Positions 1 to 7,135 of a stretch of DNA of 56,037 nucleotides are shown one piece after another (the stretch's first letter is position 1; each line of letters starts with the position of its first letter). Below the pieces are notes generated by a model, which saw nothing but the letters and a program-made list of their open reading frames with translations, was not told the origin of the DNA and made no database searches. Made by a program: the position numbers and the translations under genes. Origin of the DNA: DATKCA01 sp035544675. GTDB lineage: Bacteria > Acidobacteriota > Thermoanaerobaculia > Gp7-AA8. The stretch lies in contig DATKCA010000107.1 of NCBI GenBank assembly GCA_035544675.1, forward strand, positions 1 to 56,037, written 5' to 3'.

Positions 1-122
1 GACCGGGGTCGATTCTCGACGCGCACGGAGCGAACGAGAAGATCTCGAAGAAGGAGTTGCTCGCCGCGGTCGGGACGTATGAGGAAATGGTGGTGTCGCT
101 GCTGGAAGGGCGCATCCACTAG
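1..122 (+). CDS. M20-family peptidase/deacetylase, C-terminal end (5' part outside window)
   Basis: The frame from base 3 to the TAG at 120-122 encodes the last 39 residues of an M20 (ArgE/DapE-type) metallopeptidase or deacetylase. The GPGSILDAH motif followed by NEKISKKELLAAV and a Tyr-containing helix is the usual C-terminal signature of that family. The rest of the gene would lie left of the window. The same segment recurs at 1454-1572, where the end reads EGHY instead of EGRIH, so this is one copy of a duplication. Substrate cannot be told from this piece. Confidence 0.6.
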   Translation, partial: PGSILDAHGANEKISKKELLAAVGTYEEMVVSLLEGRIH

Positions 123-168
123 TGCGGTTCACCGACTCGCACTGCCATCTCACGATGTCCGACGCCGC
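1..168 (+). repeat. Direct repeat, copy 1 (M20 3' end / tatD 5' end)
   Basis: Bases 1-109 equal 1454-1562 and bases 120-168 equal 1570-1618. Only a short block before the stop codon differs (10 bases here, 7 in copy 2). The repeat may extend left of the window. It flanks a roughly 1.2-kb segment with the DUF2059 gene. Confidence 0.85.
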
Positions 169-208
169 CAGAAGACCCAGTCCCGCAAAGCCACCGCTCA
201 GTACATAA
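122..208 (+). pseudogene. tatD 5' stub (broken duplicate)
   Basis: A GTG at 122-124 overlaps the preceding TAG by one base, exactly as at the intact tatD (1572). The first 15 codons (MRFTDSHCHLTMSDAA) match TatD, including the HxH metal ligands, and the DNA is identical to 1570-1618 up to base 168. After that the sequence is unrelated and the frame stops at a TAA at 206-208. It is therefore a truncated copy, probably not functional. Confidence 0.7.
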
Positions 209-284
209 CGAGATGCTTCCCCGCACCCGAGCCCCGTCGCCGTCGCCGTAGCGTCGTCGGCACGGTCGCTGTCGCCCTGGGCAG

Positions 285-290
285 TACAAT
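285..290 (+). promoter_or_regulatory. Possible -10 element (TACAAT)
   Basis: TACAAT lies 39 bases before the chosen ATG at 329, in the otherwise non-coding stretch 209-328. No convincing -35 box is visible about 17 bases upstream, so this is only a candidate. Nothing else recognisable was found in 209-328. Confidence 0.3.
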
Positions 291-328
291 GCTCAGTTGT
301 GACACGACCCGGGCCCGGGAGGACTCCC

Positions 329-1246
329 ATGCGCCGTCTCCTGATCTCCGCTTCAATTCTGCTCGCCTTCACCGCATCCGCAATCGCGCAATCGGAGACC
401 GGTCAAAGCAGGATCCGGGAGCTGGTGTCGCTGATGGGACAAGACGCAGCCTTTCGTCTCGCCGTCGAAACAATCCTGAACCAGCAGCACGAAGCGGGGC
501 TGCAACAGCTCGACCGGATGGCGGCTCAGTCGCCGGAGAATGCCGCGCTGGTCGAGGAACGGAAAAAACAACAGACCGCCCTGCACGCGCGTGTCCTCGC
601 CCTCTTCTGGAAACACATCGATCTCGATGCGTTCCGCGACGAAGTCATCGTGCCGCTCTACGACCGGCATTTCACGGACGACGAGGTGGATGCGCTGCTC
701 CAGTTCTACCGCACTCCCGTCGCCCGAAAACTCGTCGGGCTTACGCCGGAGCTCATGCGCGAATCGAACGAAGCGACGACACGCTTTTTCGAAGCGGCTG
801 CAGAGCGGGTGCGTCAGGAGATCGACGAAGATGTCGACGACAAGACGAAAGTTCTGCGGACGGTTGCGGAGATGCGAAAAATCGCAACGGACATCGAGTA
901 CCTGCAGATCGAAACCGAACCGGGGCTGCTTTCTCGAGCTTCCAGCGTCGAGGAGCTCCAGCCGCTCCGAGAAGCGGCAAAGATCCGCGGGACTCTCGAG
1001 CCGAATGATGCCTGGGGCCGCCCCTTCGTGATCCTGCTGTCGGAGGACGCTGAACGGTATCGGATCGTCAGCGCCGGAGCGGACGGTGTCTTCGAGCCCG
1101 ACAGCCGCACGATGTCCGCAACACCCGCGGAACCGCCGACCGCCTGGACCGACGGCTATGACGCCGACATCATCAGCGAGGACGGCACTTTCACCCGCCT
1201 CGCCAGCGCAGTGCGCGGCAACATCCACGGATCGATCCGCGAGTGA
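329..1246 (+). CDS. Exported DUF2059 protein with pseudopilin-like C-terminal domain
   Basis: The 305-residue protein starts at the ATG at 329, which has GGGAGGA five bases upstream; an in-frame ATG at 299 has no such site. Residues 1-20 look like a signal peptide ending near AIAQ. Residues of about 25-175 resemble the helical DUF2059 domain (FYRTPVARKL region). The C-terminal third contains DAWGRPFVILL and SAGADGVFEPDS, the pattern of the type II secretion GspG/pseudopilin C-terminal fold. The function is unknown; a periplasmic location is inferred. It stands alone between two copies of the M20/tatD junction, so it may have been inserted there. Confidence 0.7.
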   Translation: MRRLLISASILLAFTASAIAQSETGQSRIRELVSLMGQDAAFRLAVETILNQQHEAGLQQLDRMAAQSPENAALVEERKKQQTALHARVLALFWKHIDLDAFRDEVIVPLYDRHFTDDEVDALLQFYRTPVARKLVGLTPELMRESNEATTRFFEAAAERVRQEIDEDVDDKTKVLRTVAEMRKIATDIEYLQIETEPGLLSRASSVEELQPLREAAKIRGTLEPNDAWGRPFVILLSEDAERYRIVSAGADGVFEPDSRTMSATPAEPPTAWTDGYDADIISEDGTFTRLASAVRGNIHGSIRE

Positions 1247-1265
1247 CCTCGCAATCCCCCCCAAA

Positions 1266-1293
1266 CCCTCTCCCCGCCGCAGCGGGGAGAGGG
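1266..1293. repeat. Perfect 12-bp inverted repeat, REP-like hairpin or terminator
   Basis: CCCTCTCCCCGC (1266-1277) and its exact complement (1282-1293) are separated by a CGCA loop. It lies 20 bases after the stop of the DUF2059 gene. There is no T-run, so a REP-type intergenic element is as likely as a terminator. Confidence 0.65.
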
Positions 1294-1344
1294 TGGTGCA
1301 GGGATAGGAATGTTCATATTTGCTTCTGCCGCTTCCGCTTCAAC

Positions 1345-1572
1345 GGAAATCCGCCGCAGTTCATGACCGTCCCGGCCGGCGCGGCCTCCGCCGTCGTCTC
1401 GTTCAACACCGACGTCCCACACCTCGGGAACCTCGGGAAACCACTGCTCTTCGGACCGGGGTCGATTCTCGACGCGCACGGAGCGAACGAGAAGATCTCG
1501 AAGAAGGAGTTGCTCGCCGCGGTCGGGACGTATGAGGAAATGGTGGTGTCGCTGCTGGAAGGCCACTACTAG
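1345..1572 (+). pseudogene. M20-family peptidase 3' remnant (duplicate)
   Basis: The open frame ending at the TAG at 1570-1572 reads as M20-family sequence from about GNPPQF onward: FNTDVPHLGNLGKPLLFGPG, then the conserved LDAH segment and the last helix. That is only about the final 75 residues of a protein that is usually 350-450 residues. Upstream (1247-1344) the sequence is a hairpin and unrelated DNA, with no catalytic domain. The first in-frame ATG is at 1363. It is probably a 5'-truncated copy of the gene whose end is seen at 1-122, although a short expressed fragment cannot be excluded. Confidence 0.6.
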
Positions 1573-1618
1573 TGCGGTTCACCGACTCGCACTGCCATCT
1601 CACGATGTCCGACGCCGC
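1454..1618 (+). repeat. Direct repeat, copy 2 (M20 3' end / tatD 5' end)
   Basis: This is the partner of 1-168, offset by 1453 bases and then 1450 after a 3-base length difference just before the shared stop codon. Copy 2 continues into an intact tatD, while copy 1 does not. Confidence 0.85.
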
Positions 1619-2339
1619 GGCGAATCTGCAGCGCGCCAGGGCGGGCGGCGTGGTCGGGTTCGTCGTTCCGGCGACGAAGCTCGACGACGCGGCGCGGACC
1701 GTCGATGTCGCCGCGGGCGCGGACGATGTCTGGGCGGCCGTGGGATTTCATCCGCACGAGGCCAGGGACTGCGACGACGCGGCGTTCGCCGAGATCGAAC
1801 GCCTGGCCCGGTCTGACCGCGTCGTGGCGATCGGCGAGATCGGGCTCGACTATCACTACATGCATTCGGCGCGCGACACGCAGCGCGAGGTGTTCATGCG
1901 GCACGTCGCGCTGGCCAAGAAGCTGGACCGGCCGGTCATCGTGCACAACCGGGAGTCGACGGACGACCTGCTCGAGCTGCTCACGAGCGACGAGGCCAGG
2001 GGGGCGCGCGGCATTCTCCACTCCTACACCGAGGGCATCGAGCCGGCCCGCAGACTCCTCGACCTCGGGTATTTCATCTCGTTCTCCGGCATCGTCACGT
2101 TCAAGAGCGCCGAGGCGCTGCGGGAGGTGGCGCGCCAGCTCCCTCGCGATCGCGTCCTGATCGAGACCGACACTCCGTATCTCGCGCCGGTGCCGTACCG
2201 CGGCAGGAGCAACGAGCCGGCGTTCGTCGTGAAAGTGGCGGAGCGTCTGGCCGAGTTGTGGGGCGTCGATCTCGCCGCAGCAGCGGCGCAGACGACCTCA
2301 AATTTCGAGTCTGCGTTCGGCGTTAGACTGCCGCGATGA
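1572..2339 (+). CDS. tatD: TatD-family metal-dependent deoxyribonuclease
   Basis: This 255-residue protein has the normal length of TatD hydrolases (about 255-265). It shows the metal-ligand series DSHCHL near the N terminus, EIGLDYHY, VIVHNRE, a central HSYTEG and ETDTPYLAP near the C terminus. Family members are TIM-barrel 3'-5' DNases or RNases of the cytoplasm linked to DNA repair and RNA turnover. The start is a GTG that shares its first base with the TAG of the preceding fragment. It ends in an ATGA overlap with the glycosyltransferase gene, so the two are probably translationally coupled. Confidence 0.93.
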   Translation: MRFTDSHCHLTMSDAAANLQRARAGGVVGFVVPATKLDDAARTVDVAAGADDVWAAVGFHPHEARDCDDAAFAEIERLARSDRVVAIGEIGLDYHYMHSARDTQREVFMRHVALAKKLDRPVIVHNRESTDDLLELLTSDEARGARGILHSYTEGIEPARRLLDLGYFISFSGIVTFKSAEALREVARQLPRDRVLIETDTPYLAPVPYRGRSNEPAFVVKVAERLAELWGVDLAAAAAQTTSNFESAFGVRLPR

Positions 2340-3064
2340 TCGAGCAACGCCCCGATCTCACGGTCGTCTTCCCGGTCTTCAACGAGGAAGAGAACGTGCC
2401 CCTCCTGCTCGACGAGATCGCCCGCGCGCTCGATGGACGAGGGTGGTCGTACGAGATCGTGGCCGTCGACGACGGCAGCCGCGATCGCAGCCTGTCCGTC
2501 CTGCGCGACAGAAGGGCCAGACATCCGACCCTGCGCGTCCTGGCCATGGAGAAGAACAGCGGCCAGACCGCCGCGCTCGATGCCGGATGGCGCGCAGCGC
2601 GCGGCGTGCTCGTGGTCTCGCTCGACGCCGATCTCCAGAACGACCCCGCCGACATCCCTCGAATGATCGAGAAGCTCGAGTCGAGCAAGGCGGACATGGT
2701 GATCGGAGTGCGCGTGAACCGTCAGGACACGCTGGCCCGCCGGATTCAGTCACGCATCGGCAACGGCGTCAGGAACCTGATCACGGGCGATCACATCACC
2801 GACACCGGATGCTCGCTCAAGCTGGCGCGGCGTGAAGCAATCGAGCCCGTGCGGCTCTTCACCGGAATGCACAGGTTCCTTCCCACGCTCGTGCGTTACG
2901 CCGGCTTCAAGGTCGTGGAGACGCCGGTCAACCACCGGCCCCGCCAGTTCGGTCAGTCGAAGTACGGCGCCATGAACCGCGCCTTCCGCGGTCTGGCGGA
3001 CTGTTTCGCCGTTCGGTGGATGGGACGGCGCATGCTCAACTACAGGATTCGCGAGGAGGTCTGA
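2336..3064 (+). CDS. Family 2 glycosyltransferase, polyprenyl-phosphate sugar transferase type
   Basis: The 242-residue protein is a GT-A fold family 2 enzyme. LTVVFPVFNEEENVP opens the nucleotide-binding domain, and DADLQNDP carries the DxD-type metal site. It resembles DPM1/ArnC/GtrB enzymes, which move a sugar from a nucleotide to a polyprenyl phosphate at the inner face of the membrane. Unlike GtrB it has no C-terminal membrane helices. The adjacent LAB_N membrane protein, whose ATG overlaps this stop by one base, may anchor it. The sugar is unknown. The start overlaps the tatD stop as ATGA. Confidence 0.88.
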   Translation: MIEQRPDLTVVFPVFNEEENVPLLLDEIARALDGRGWSYEIVAVDDGSRDRSLSVLRDRRARHPTLRVLAMEKNSGQTAALDAGWRAARGVLVVSLDADLQNDPADIPRMIEKLESSKADMVIGVRVNRQDTLARRIQSRIGNGVRNLITGDHITDTGCSLKLARREAIEPVRLFTGMHRFLPTLVRYAGFKVVETPVNHRPRQFGQSKYGAMNRAFRGLADCFAVRWMGRRMLNYRIREEV

Positions 3065-3354
3065 TGGGCGGCTTGAGGTGGGACCTGTGGGTGGCATTCG
3101 GCCTTTTCGGTCAATTGCTCTTCGGCTCGCGGTTCATCGTCCAGTGGATCTCCTCCGAGCGGAAGAAGGTGAGCCACATCCCGATCGTCTTCTGGTATCT
3201 CTCGCTCTGCGGAGGCATCGTCACCGCCATTTATGCGATTCACCGGCGCGACCCGGTTTTCATCATCGGACAGACGGCCGGATTGATCGTCTACGTTCGA
3301 AACCTGATGCTGATCTACAGGCACAGAGGAAATGCTGACCCCGGACCAGCGTAG
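3064..3354 (+). CDS. LAB_N-domain membrane protein (lipid A biosynthesis N-terminal-like)
   Basis: This 96-residue protein has three hydrophobic segments (about 8-24, 40-56 and 63-81) and the LAB_N family pattern FGQLLFGSRFIVQWI ... WYLSLCGG ... GLIVYVRNLMLIYR. The ATG at 3064 has GGAGG at 3055-3059, which decides it over an upstream in-frame ATG at 3016. LAB_N domains occur alone or fused to lipid A enzymes and are often next to DPM-like glycosyltransferases, as here. A role as membrane partner of that enzyme in lipid or glycan modification is inference. Confidence 0.85.
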   Translation: MGGLRWDLWVAFGLFGQLLFGSRFIVQWISSERKKVSHIPIVFWYLSLCGGIVTAIYAIHRRDPVFIIGQTAGLIVYVRNLMLIYRHRGNADPGPA

Positions 3355-3874
3355 GACTCTCGTCGAAACGGCGCGCCAATCCATCGCCGCGGTCTTCGAA
3401 AGCCGGAAGATCGAGCTCGCTCCCTCGCAGTTCGATCCCGCCCTTCGCCGCCCGGCCGGCGCGTTTGTGACCCTCACGACCCCCCAGGGCGACCTCCGCG
3501 GCTGCATCGGCTCGATCGCCGCGGTGGCCCCGCTTTATCTGGCCGTCTCCTCCAGTGCCGTGAACGCCGCGTTTCGAGATCCACGCTTTCAGCCCGTGCA
3601 GCGGAGCGAGTTTCCGGCCCTCGGGCTGGAGATTTCCGTCATGAGCCCTCTCGAGCGGGTTTTTGACGTGTCCGAGATCGAGGTCGGGCGAGACGGGCTC
3701 ATCATCACGCGCGACCCGTACGCCGGGCTGCTGCTCCCGCAGGTGGCCACCGAGTGGGGGTGGGACAGCGAGACCTTCCTTTCTCAGACATGTTTGAAGG
3801 CCGGGCTGCCTCCCGACGCGTGGCGCCTCCCTGGCACTAGAATTGAACGGTTTTCTGCGGAGGTCTTTCGATAG
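3332..3874 (+). CDS. AMMECR1-domain protein
   Basis: The 180-residue protein matches the AMMECR1 family. The hallmark LRGCIG stands near residue 60, followed by the VNAAFRDPRF segment and the C-terminal QTCLKAGLP region. It overlaps the preceding gene by 23 bases. In many microbes this domain belongs to the AmmeMemoRadiSam set (AMMECR1, Memo and a radical SAM enzyme), whose exact chemistry is unsettled. The radical SAM member is also in this window, at 44266, but no Memo gene is visible. A cytoplasmic location is expected. Confidence 0.9.
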   Translation: MLTPDQRRTLVETARQSIAAVFESRKIELAPSQFDPALRRPAGAFVTLTTPQGDLRGCIGSIAAVAPLYLAVSSSAVNAAFRDPRFQPVQRSEFPALGLEISVMSPLERVFDVSEIEVGRDGLIITRDPYAGLLLPQVATEWGWDSETFLSQTCLKAGLPPDAWRLPGTRIERFSAEVFR

Positions 3875-3958
3875 TAAACATCTGATAAACAAATACTTAG
3901 AAGAGTTTACATGTAGTCGCAATAACCACCGGCAGGGTGGGGTTGTGATCCGCGCCCC

Positions 3959-4888
3959 ATGAATAGAAAACCAGCCATCGAGTCGCTCTCTCTTCGCGTC
4001 GCCCGACTGCGCAAAGCGGCCGAGCGCCATCGCGTGTTTCGCGTCCTCGGTGCCCGTGGAGCCGCGACGATTGCCCTCGGCGCCGCTCTCTCCTTCGGCG
4101 GGATGTCCGACGTTCTGTCCCACGTCCACTTTACGGTCGAAAAGGACCTCGACTCCGTTCAGGTCGTCCGCCGTTCCGGGACCGAAGAGTCCATCGTGGC
4201 CGAGCTGGCGGGGTTCGCCGGCAATACCGTCTTCAAGCTCTCCCAGGTGCTGCCGGACCGGCTGGTTTCGCGCGAGCTTTCCCTTTTTGACCCGGCCTGG
4301 ATGCCGCTGGACGGCGAGTCGCGTTTGAAAGGCAGCTCGCAGGTCGCGTCGAACGAGCCGCGGGACGTCTTTTTCGAGGAGATGGCCCGCATCAACGACG
4401 CCATCCGCCGCGAGTTTTTCCGCACGGAGATCCCCTTCGGCAAGCTCATTCACGAGAAGGCTGAGAAGTACGACGTCGACCCGTCGCTCGTGGCCGCGGT
4501 GATCGAGCAGGAGTCTCGCTTCAAGACCCGCGCTCGGTCGCACGTCGGCGCGCGTGGCCTGATGCAGCTCATGCCGCGGACGGGCCACTGGATGGGAGCG
4601 CGCGACCTCTACGATCCCGAGCAGAACGTCGACGCGGGCGTGAAGTACATCAAGTACCTGCAGAAGACGTTCGACGGCAACATGACCAATACCCTCGCCG
4701 CCTACAACGCCGGAGAGGGCAACGTGCGGCGCTATCGCGGCGTCCCGCCGTTCCGGGAGACCCGGAACTACGTGAAGAAGGTCATGCAGAACTACGACCG
4801 GCGGACCAAACAGCTGAAGGCCTTCGAGCTGGAGCGATCCGGCGGAGGTCCTCCGCCCGAGGTCGACGGGTCGGTCGCGCTGCGGTAG
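3959..4888 (+). CDS. Lytic transglycosylase, Slt-type catalytic domain
   Basis: This 309-residue protein has a hydrophobic segment at about 34-50 that probably anchors it facing the periplasm. The Slt domain spans about 165-280: SLVAAVIEQESRF with the catalytic Glu at about 185, HVGARGLMQLMP and AAYNAGEGNV. Such enzymes cleave peptidoglycan between MurNAc and GlcNAc to give 1,6-anhydro ends. The region of about 55-160 is not recognised. A LysM protein gene follows 140 bases later. The AT-rich 84-base gap upstream probably holds the promoter. Confidence 0.9.
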   Translation: MNRKPAIESLSLRVARLRKAAERHRVFRVLGARGAATIALGAALSFGGMSDVLSHVHFTVEKDLDSVQVVRRSGTEESIVAELAGFAGNTVFKLSQVLPDRLVSRELSLFDPAWMPLDGESRLKGSSQVASNEPRDVFFEEMARINDAIRREFFRTEIPFGKLIHEKAEKYDVDPSLVAAVIEQESRFKTRARSHVGARGLMQLMPRTGHWMGARDLYDPEQNVDAGVKYIKYLQKTFDGNMTNTLAAYNAGEGNVRRYRGVPPFRETRNYVKKVMQNYDRRTKQLKAFELERSGGGPPPEVDGSVALR

Positions 4889-4895
4889 CTGTCCC

Positions 4896-4941
4896 CGCCG
4901 CCAGGAATGGCGGCGCTCCACCGGGATGGCGGCGCTCCACC
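4896..4941. repeat. REP-like hairpin plus 16-bp tandem repeat
   Basis: CGCCGCCA (4896-4903), loop GGAA and TGGCGGCG (4908-4915) form a perfect stem. ATGGCGGCGCTCCACC is repeated at 4907-4922 and 4926-4941. The reverse complement of this motif recurs at 8556-8579, which marks a dispersed element. Confidence 0.7.
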
Positions 4942-4961
4942 ACCTCGCTTAAGGCGTTGAT

Positions 4962-4989
4962 TTGACTGTACCTGCCGCTGTGCGCTAAC
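4962..4989 (+). promoter_or_regulatory. Candidate promoter for the LysM gene
   Basis: TTGACT at 4962-4967 is a good -35 match. GCTAAC at 4984-4989, 16 bases further on, is a weak -10. The LysM gene starts at 5029 with GGAGG at 5020-5024. Confidence 0.35.
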
Positions 4990-5028
4990 GTTTCCCTGAA
5001 CACGTCTGTAAAGGACCTGGGAGGGAAG

Positions 5029-6198
5029 ATGGTCAGTGTGCGTAGGGTGGCTCCCGTAATCCTTTTTCTGATGGCGCTTCCTGCGTTCGCGCAGCCGAGG
5101 CAGTCATCGACTCCGCCGAAGAACCTCCGGTTCATCGGCGACCACTGGACGGCGTACACACCTCCTGATCCCGCCACCTATCCGCCCAACCTGCGCACCC
5201 ACACGATCGTGCGGGGCGACACGCTATGGGCTCTCGCTCAGCAGTACTACGGCAACGCGTACCTCTGGCCGCAGCTCTGGGAGAACAACACCTGGATCAC
5301 CGACGCACACTGGATTTATCCGGGCGACGTTCTGCTGGTCGGCGGCGAAATGACGCAGACCGCTGTCGGAATGGAGACCACGACCGGGACGACGGGGCTC
5401 GGCGGCGGCGAGTCGATGACGGGTGCGACTCCCGTCATGACAGGAACCGTCGTGGCGACCGAAGTCCGTCGCGAGAGTCCGCCCGTTCCGCTCGGCACTG
5501 AGGCGGACGTCTACTGCTACGGCTACATCGGCGACCCGAACGAGCCGATGCCAAATTACGTATCGGGCTTCGAAGACGTCGAAGTGATGTACCAGCCGGG
5601 CGCTCTTTCGGAGCAGTCGGCCGGCGTCAGCGAGGGCGATCTGATCTTCATTGCGGGCGGCGTGGCGACGGGCCTGGTGGCCGGCGAGACCTACATGGCC
5701 ATCGAACCGGGTGAGTTGATCCGCCATCCCCGGACCCGCCAGGTCATCGGACGGCATTACAACTACCAGGGCCAGATTCGAATCCTCTGCACCGAGAACG
5801 GGCGCTCCCGTGCCGTCGTGGCGCGCTCGTGCCGCGAGATCCACCTCGGCACCAGGCTCAAGCCGATGCCGCAGCTTCCCATCCCGATCGCGCGCATTCC
5901 CGACCTGCCGGGCTTCTGCGAAACGCCGAGCGGCCGGGCCAGCGGGTACATCATCGACTCGCTGGACTGGGACCTCGCCCTGGCCGAGGGCAATCTCGTG
6001 CAGATCAACCTGGGGCGCGATGACCTGATCCAGCCGGGGGATTTCCTGACGGTCTTCCGCGCCAATCCGATCGCGGGTCAGCCGCGGCAGATCCTCGGTG
6101 AGCTGGGTGTTTTGACCACGGAGGCGCGGACCGCTACGGCACGAATCGTCGCCAGCCGGCGCTCGATGTTCGTCGGCGATTCTGTAGAACTGCGGTGA
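5029..6198 (+). CDS. Exported LysM-domain protein
   Basis: The 389-residue protein has a clear signal peptide (about 1-21, ending AFAQP) and one LysM domain at about 57-104 (HTIVRGDTLWALAQQYYG ... WIYPGDVLLV). The region 105-160 is low in complexity and rich in Thr and Gly. The C-terminal 230 residues are not recognised but look like a beta-rich periplasmic domain. LysM binds peptidoglycan GlcNAc, so this is probably a cell-wall-bound periplasmic protein. Its neighbour upstream is a lytic transglycosylase, which suggests a shared wall-remodelling role; this is inference. Confidence 0.85.
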   Translation: MVSVRRVAPVILFLMALPAFAQPRQSSTPPKNLRFIGDHWTAYTPPDPATYPPNLRTHTIVRGDTLWALAQQYYGNAYLWPQLWENNTWITDAHWIYPGDVLLVGGEMTQTAVGMETTTGTTGLGGGESMTGATPVMTGTVVATEVRRESPPVPLGTEADVYCYGYIGDPNEPMPNYVSGFEDVEVMYQPGALSEQSAGVSEGDLIFIAGGVATGLVAGETYMAIEPGELIRHPRTRQVIGRHYNYQGQIRILCTENGRSRAVVARSCREIHLGTRLKPMPQLPIPIARIPDLPGFCETPSGRASGYIIDSLDWDLALAEGNLVQINLGRDDLIQPGDFLTVFRANPIAGQPRQILGELGVLTTEARTATARIVASRRSMFVGDSVELR

Positions 6199-6215
6199 GC
6201 ATCCTCTTGCTCTGC

Positions 6216-6221
6216 TAGAAT
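6216..6221 (+). promoter_or_regulatory. -10 element of the tRNA gene (TAGAAT)
   Basis: TAGAAT ends nine bases before the tRNA 5' end, a normal position for a tRNA promoter. No good -35 box was found at the ideal spacing; that region overlaps the 3' end of the LysM gene. Confidence 0.45.
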
Positions 6222-6230
6222 CGCGCGTCC

Positions 6231-6306
6231 GGGTCCATAGCTCAGCGGTTAGAGCTACCGGCTCATAACCGGCAGGTCCCAGGTTCGAATCCTGGTGGAC
6301 CCACCA
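6231..6306 (+). tRNA. tRNA with CAU anticodon (Met or Ile2)
   Basis: A full cloverleaf can be drawn. The acceptor stem GGGTCCA pairs with TGGACCC (6296-6302), the D stem is GCTC/GAGC, the T arm is CCAGG-TTCGAAT-CCTGG, and CCA is encoded at 6304-6306. The anticodon loop CTCATAA holds CAT at 6264-6266. The 27-43 pair of the anticodon stem is A-C, a mismatch. It is not an initiator type, because the acceptor end is paired. CAU may be elongator Met, or Ile2 if C34 is changed to lysidine by TilS; sequence alone does not settle this. Confidence 0.93.
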
Positions 6307-6379
6307 AGCCTGATGGTGAATATCGAGCTGATCGCAAGAAATTGTCCTATCCCCTGCGGAAGGCGAACCGTCCTGCACA

Positions 6380-6407
6380 GGCGTTCCGACCATGGAACGC
6401 CTTTTTT
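6380..6407 (+). terminator. Rho-independent terminator after the tRNA
   Basis: GGCGTTCC (6380-6387) pairs perfectly with GGAACGCC (6394-6401), with a six-base loop and six Ts directly after. It ends the tRNA transcript and contains the in-frame ATG at 6392, so that ATG is not a likely start for the next gene. Confidence 0.85.
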
Positions 6408-6427
6408 GTTTCTGGAGGAGCGTAGCG

Positions 6428-7135
6428 TTGACTGAAGTCGAGAAACTGTGGGAGCTGCAGAGTGTTCTCTCGCAGCTCGCCGACCGCGAGCGGCAGATGA
6501 GCGTCAAACCGGAGTCGTTCGCAGCAGTGGACAGGGAGTACGAGGAGGCGAATGCGGGGATGGCGCGGCTGTCACAGTCCCTCGAGCAGATCGCGAAAGA
6601 GAGGCGGCGGGTGGAGGGCGAGCTGAGCGATCAGCAGGAGCTCCTCAAGAAATACCAGGGCCAGCTGATGCAGGTGAAGAATCAGCAGCAGTACGCCGCG
6701 GCCTGGAAAGAGATCGACGCCACGCGGAAACATGTGAAGGACCTCGAGGACTCGGTCATGAAGATGATCGAGGAGTCGGACGGCCTTCAGTCGCAGCTCG
6801 ACGAGAATCGCTCCGGCTTCGACGGGCTCAAGTCGCGTTACGACACCGCCCATGAAGAATGGCAAGGCTCCCTCGGCGATCTGCGGAAGGAGTCGGAGGC
6901 GTTGCGGAAGCGCGCGGAGGAGATCGAGGCCACCATCCCCCAGCGGCTGCGCGACGAGTTCCACAAGATCTACAGGCAGCGCCAGAGCATCGCCGTGGCC
7001 GGGGTCATCAATGACTCGTGCAGTGCGTGCCGCACGCGCGTCCGGCCCGCGCTCACGCAGCAGCTCAAACGCGGTGAGCTCGTCCGCTGCGAAGGCTGCC
7101 ATCGCATCCTGTATCCGGAGCGCCCGGCATCCTGA
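6428..7135 (+). CDS. C4-type zinc-ribbon coiled-coil protein
   Basis: The TTG at 6428 is chosen because GGAGGAG lies seven bases upstream and the alternative ATG at 6392 sits inside the terminator. The protein is about 235 residues: a long, charged coiled coil (about 1-180) followed by a C-terminal zinc ribbon (CSACR ... RCEGCHRILYPE) of the zf-RING_7/CT398 type. Proteins of this family are widespread in bacteria and often sit beside RNase H-like and YggS genes, as here, but their role is not established. It is probably cytoplasmic. Confidence 0.88.
   Translation: MTEVEKLWELQSVLSQLADRERQMSVKPESFAAVDREYEEANAGMARLSQSLEQIAKERRRVEGELSDQQELLKKYQGQLMQVKNQQQYAAAWKEIDATRKHVKDLEDSVMKMIEESDGLQSQLDENRSGFDGLKSRYDTAHEEWQGSLGDLRKESEALRKRAEEIEATIPQRLRDEFHKIYRQRQSIAVAGVINDSCSACRTRVRPALTQQLKRGELVRCEGCHRILYPERPAS

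Noticed and set aside
79..1008. Long Arg-rich open frame covering the duplication and the DUF2059 gene
   Set aside because: It is a different frame of the GC-rich DUF2059 gene. Its composition is Arg/Ser-heavy with no domain, and the frame at 329 has a ribosome site, signal peptide and domains.
353..1264. Long minus-strand frame opposite the DUF2059 gene
   Set aside because: It is an antisense shadow typical of high-GC DNA, with no motif or ribosome site.
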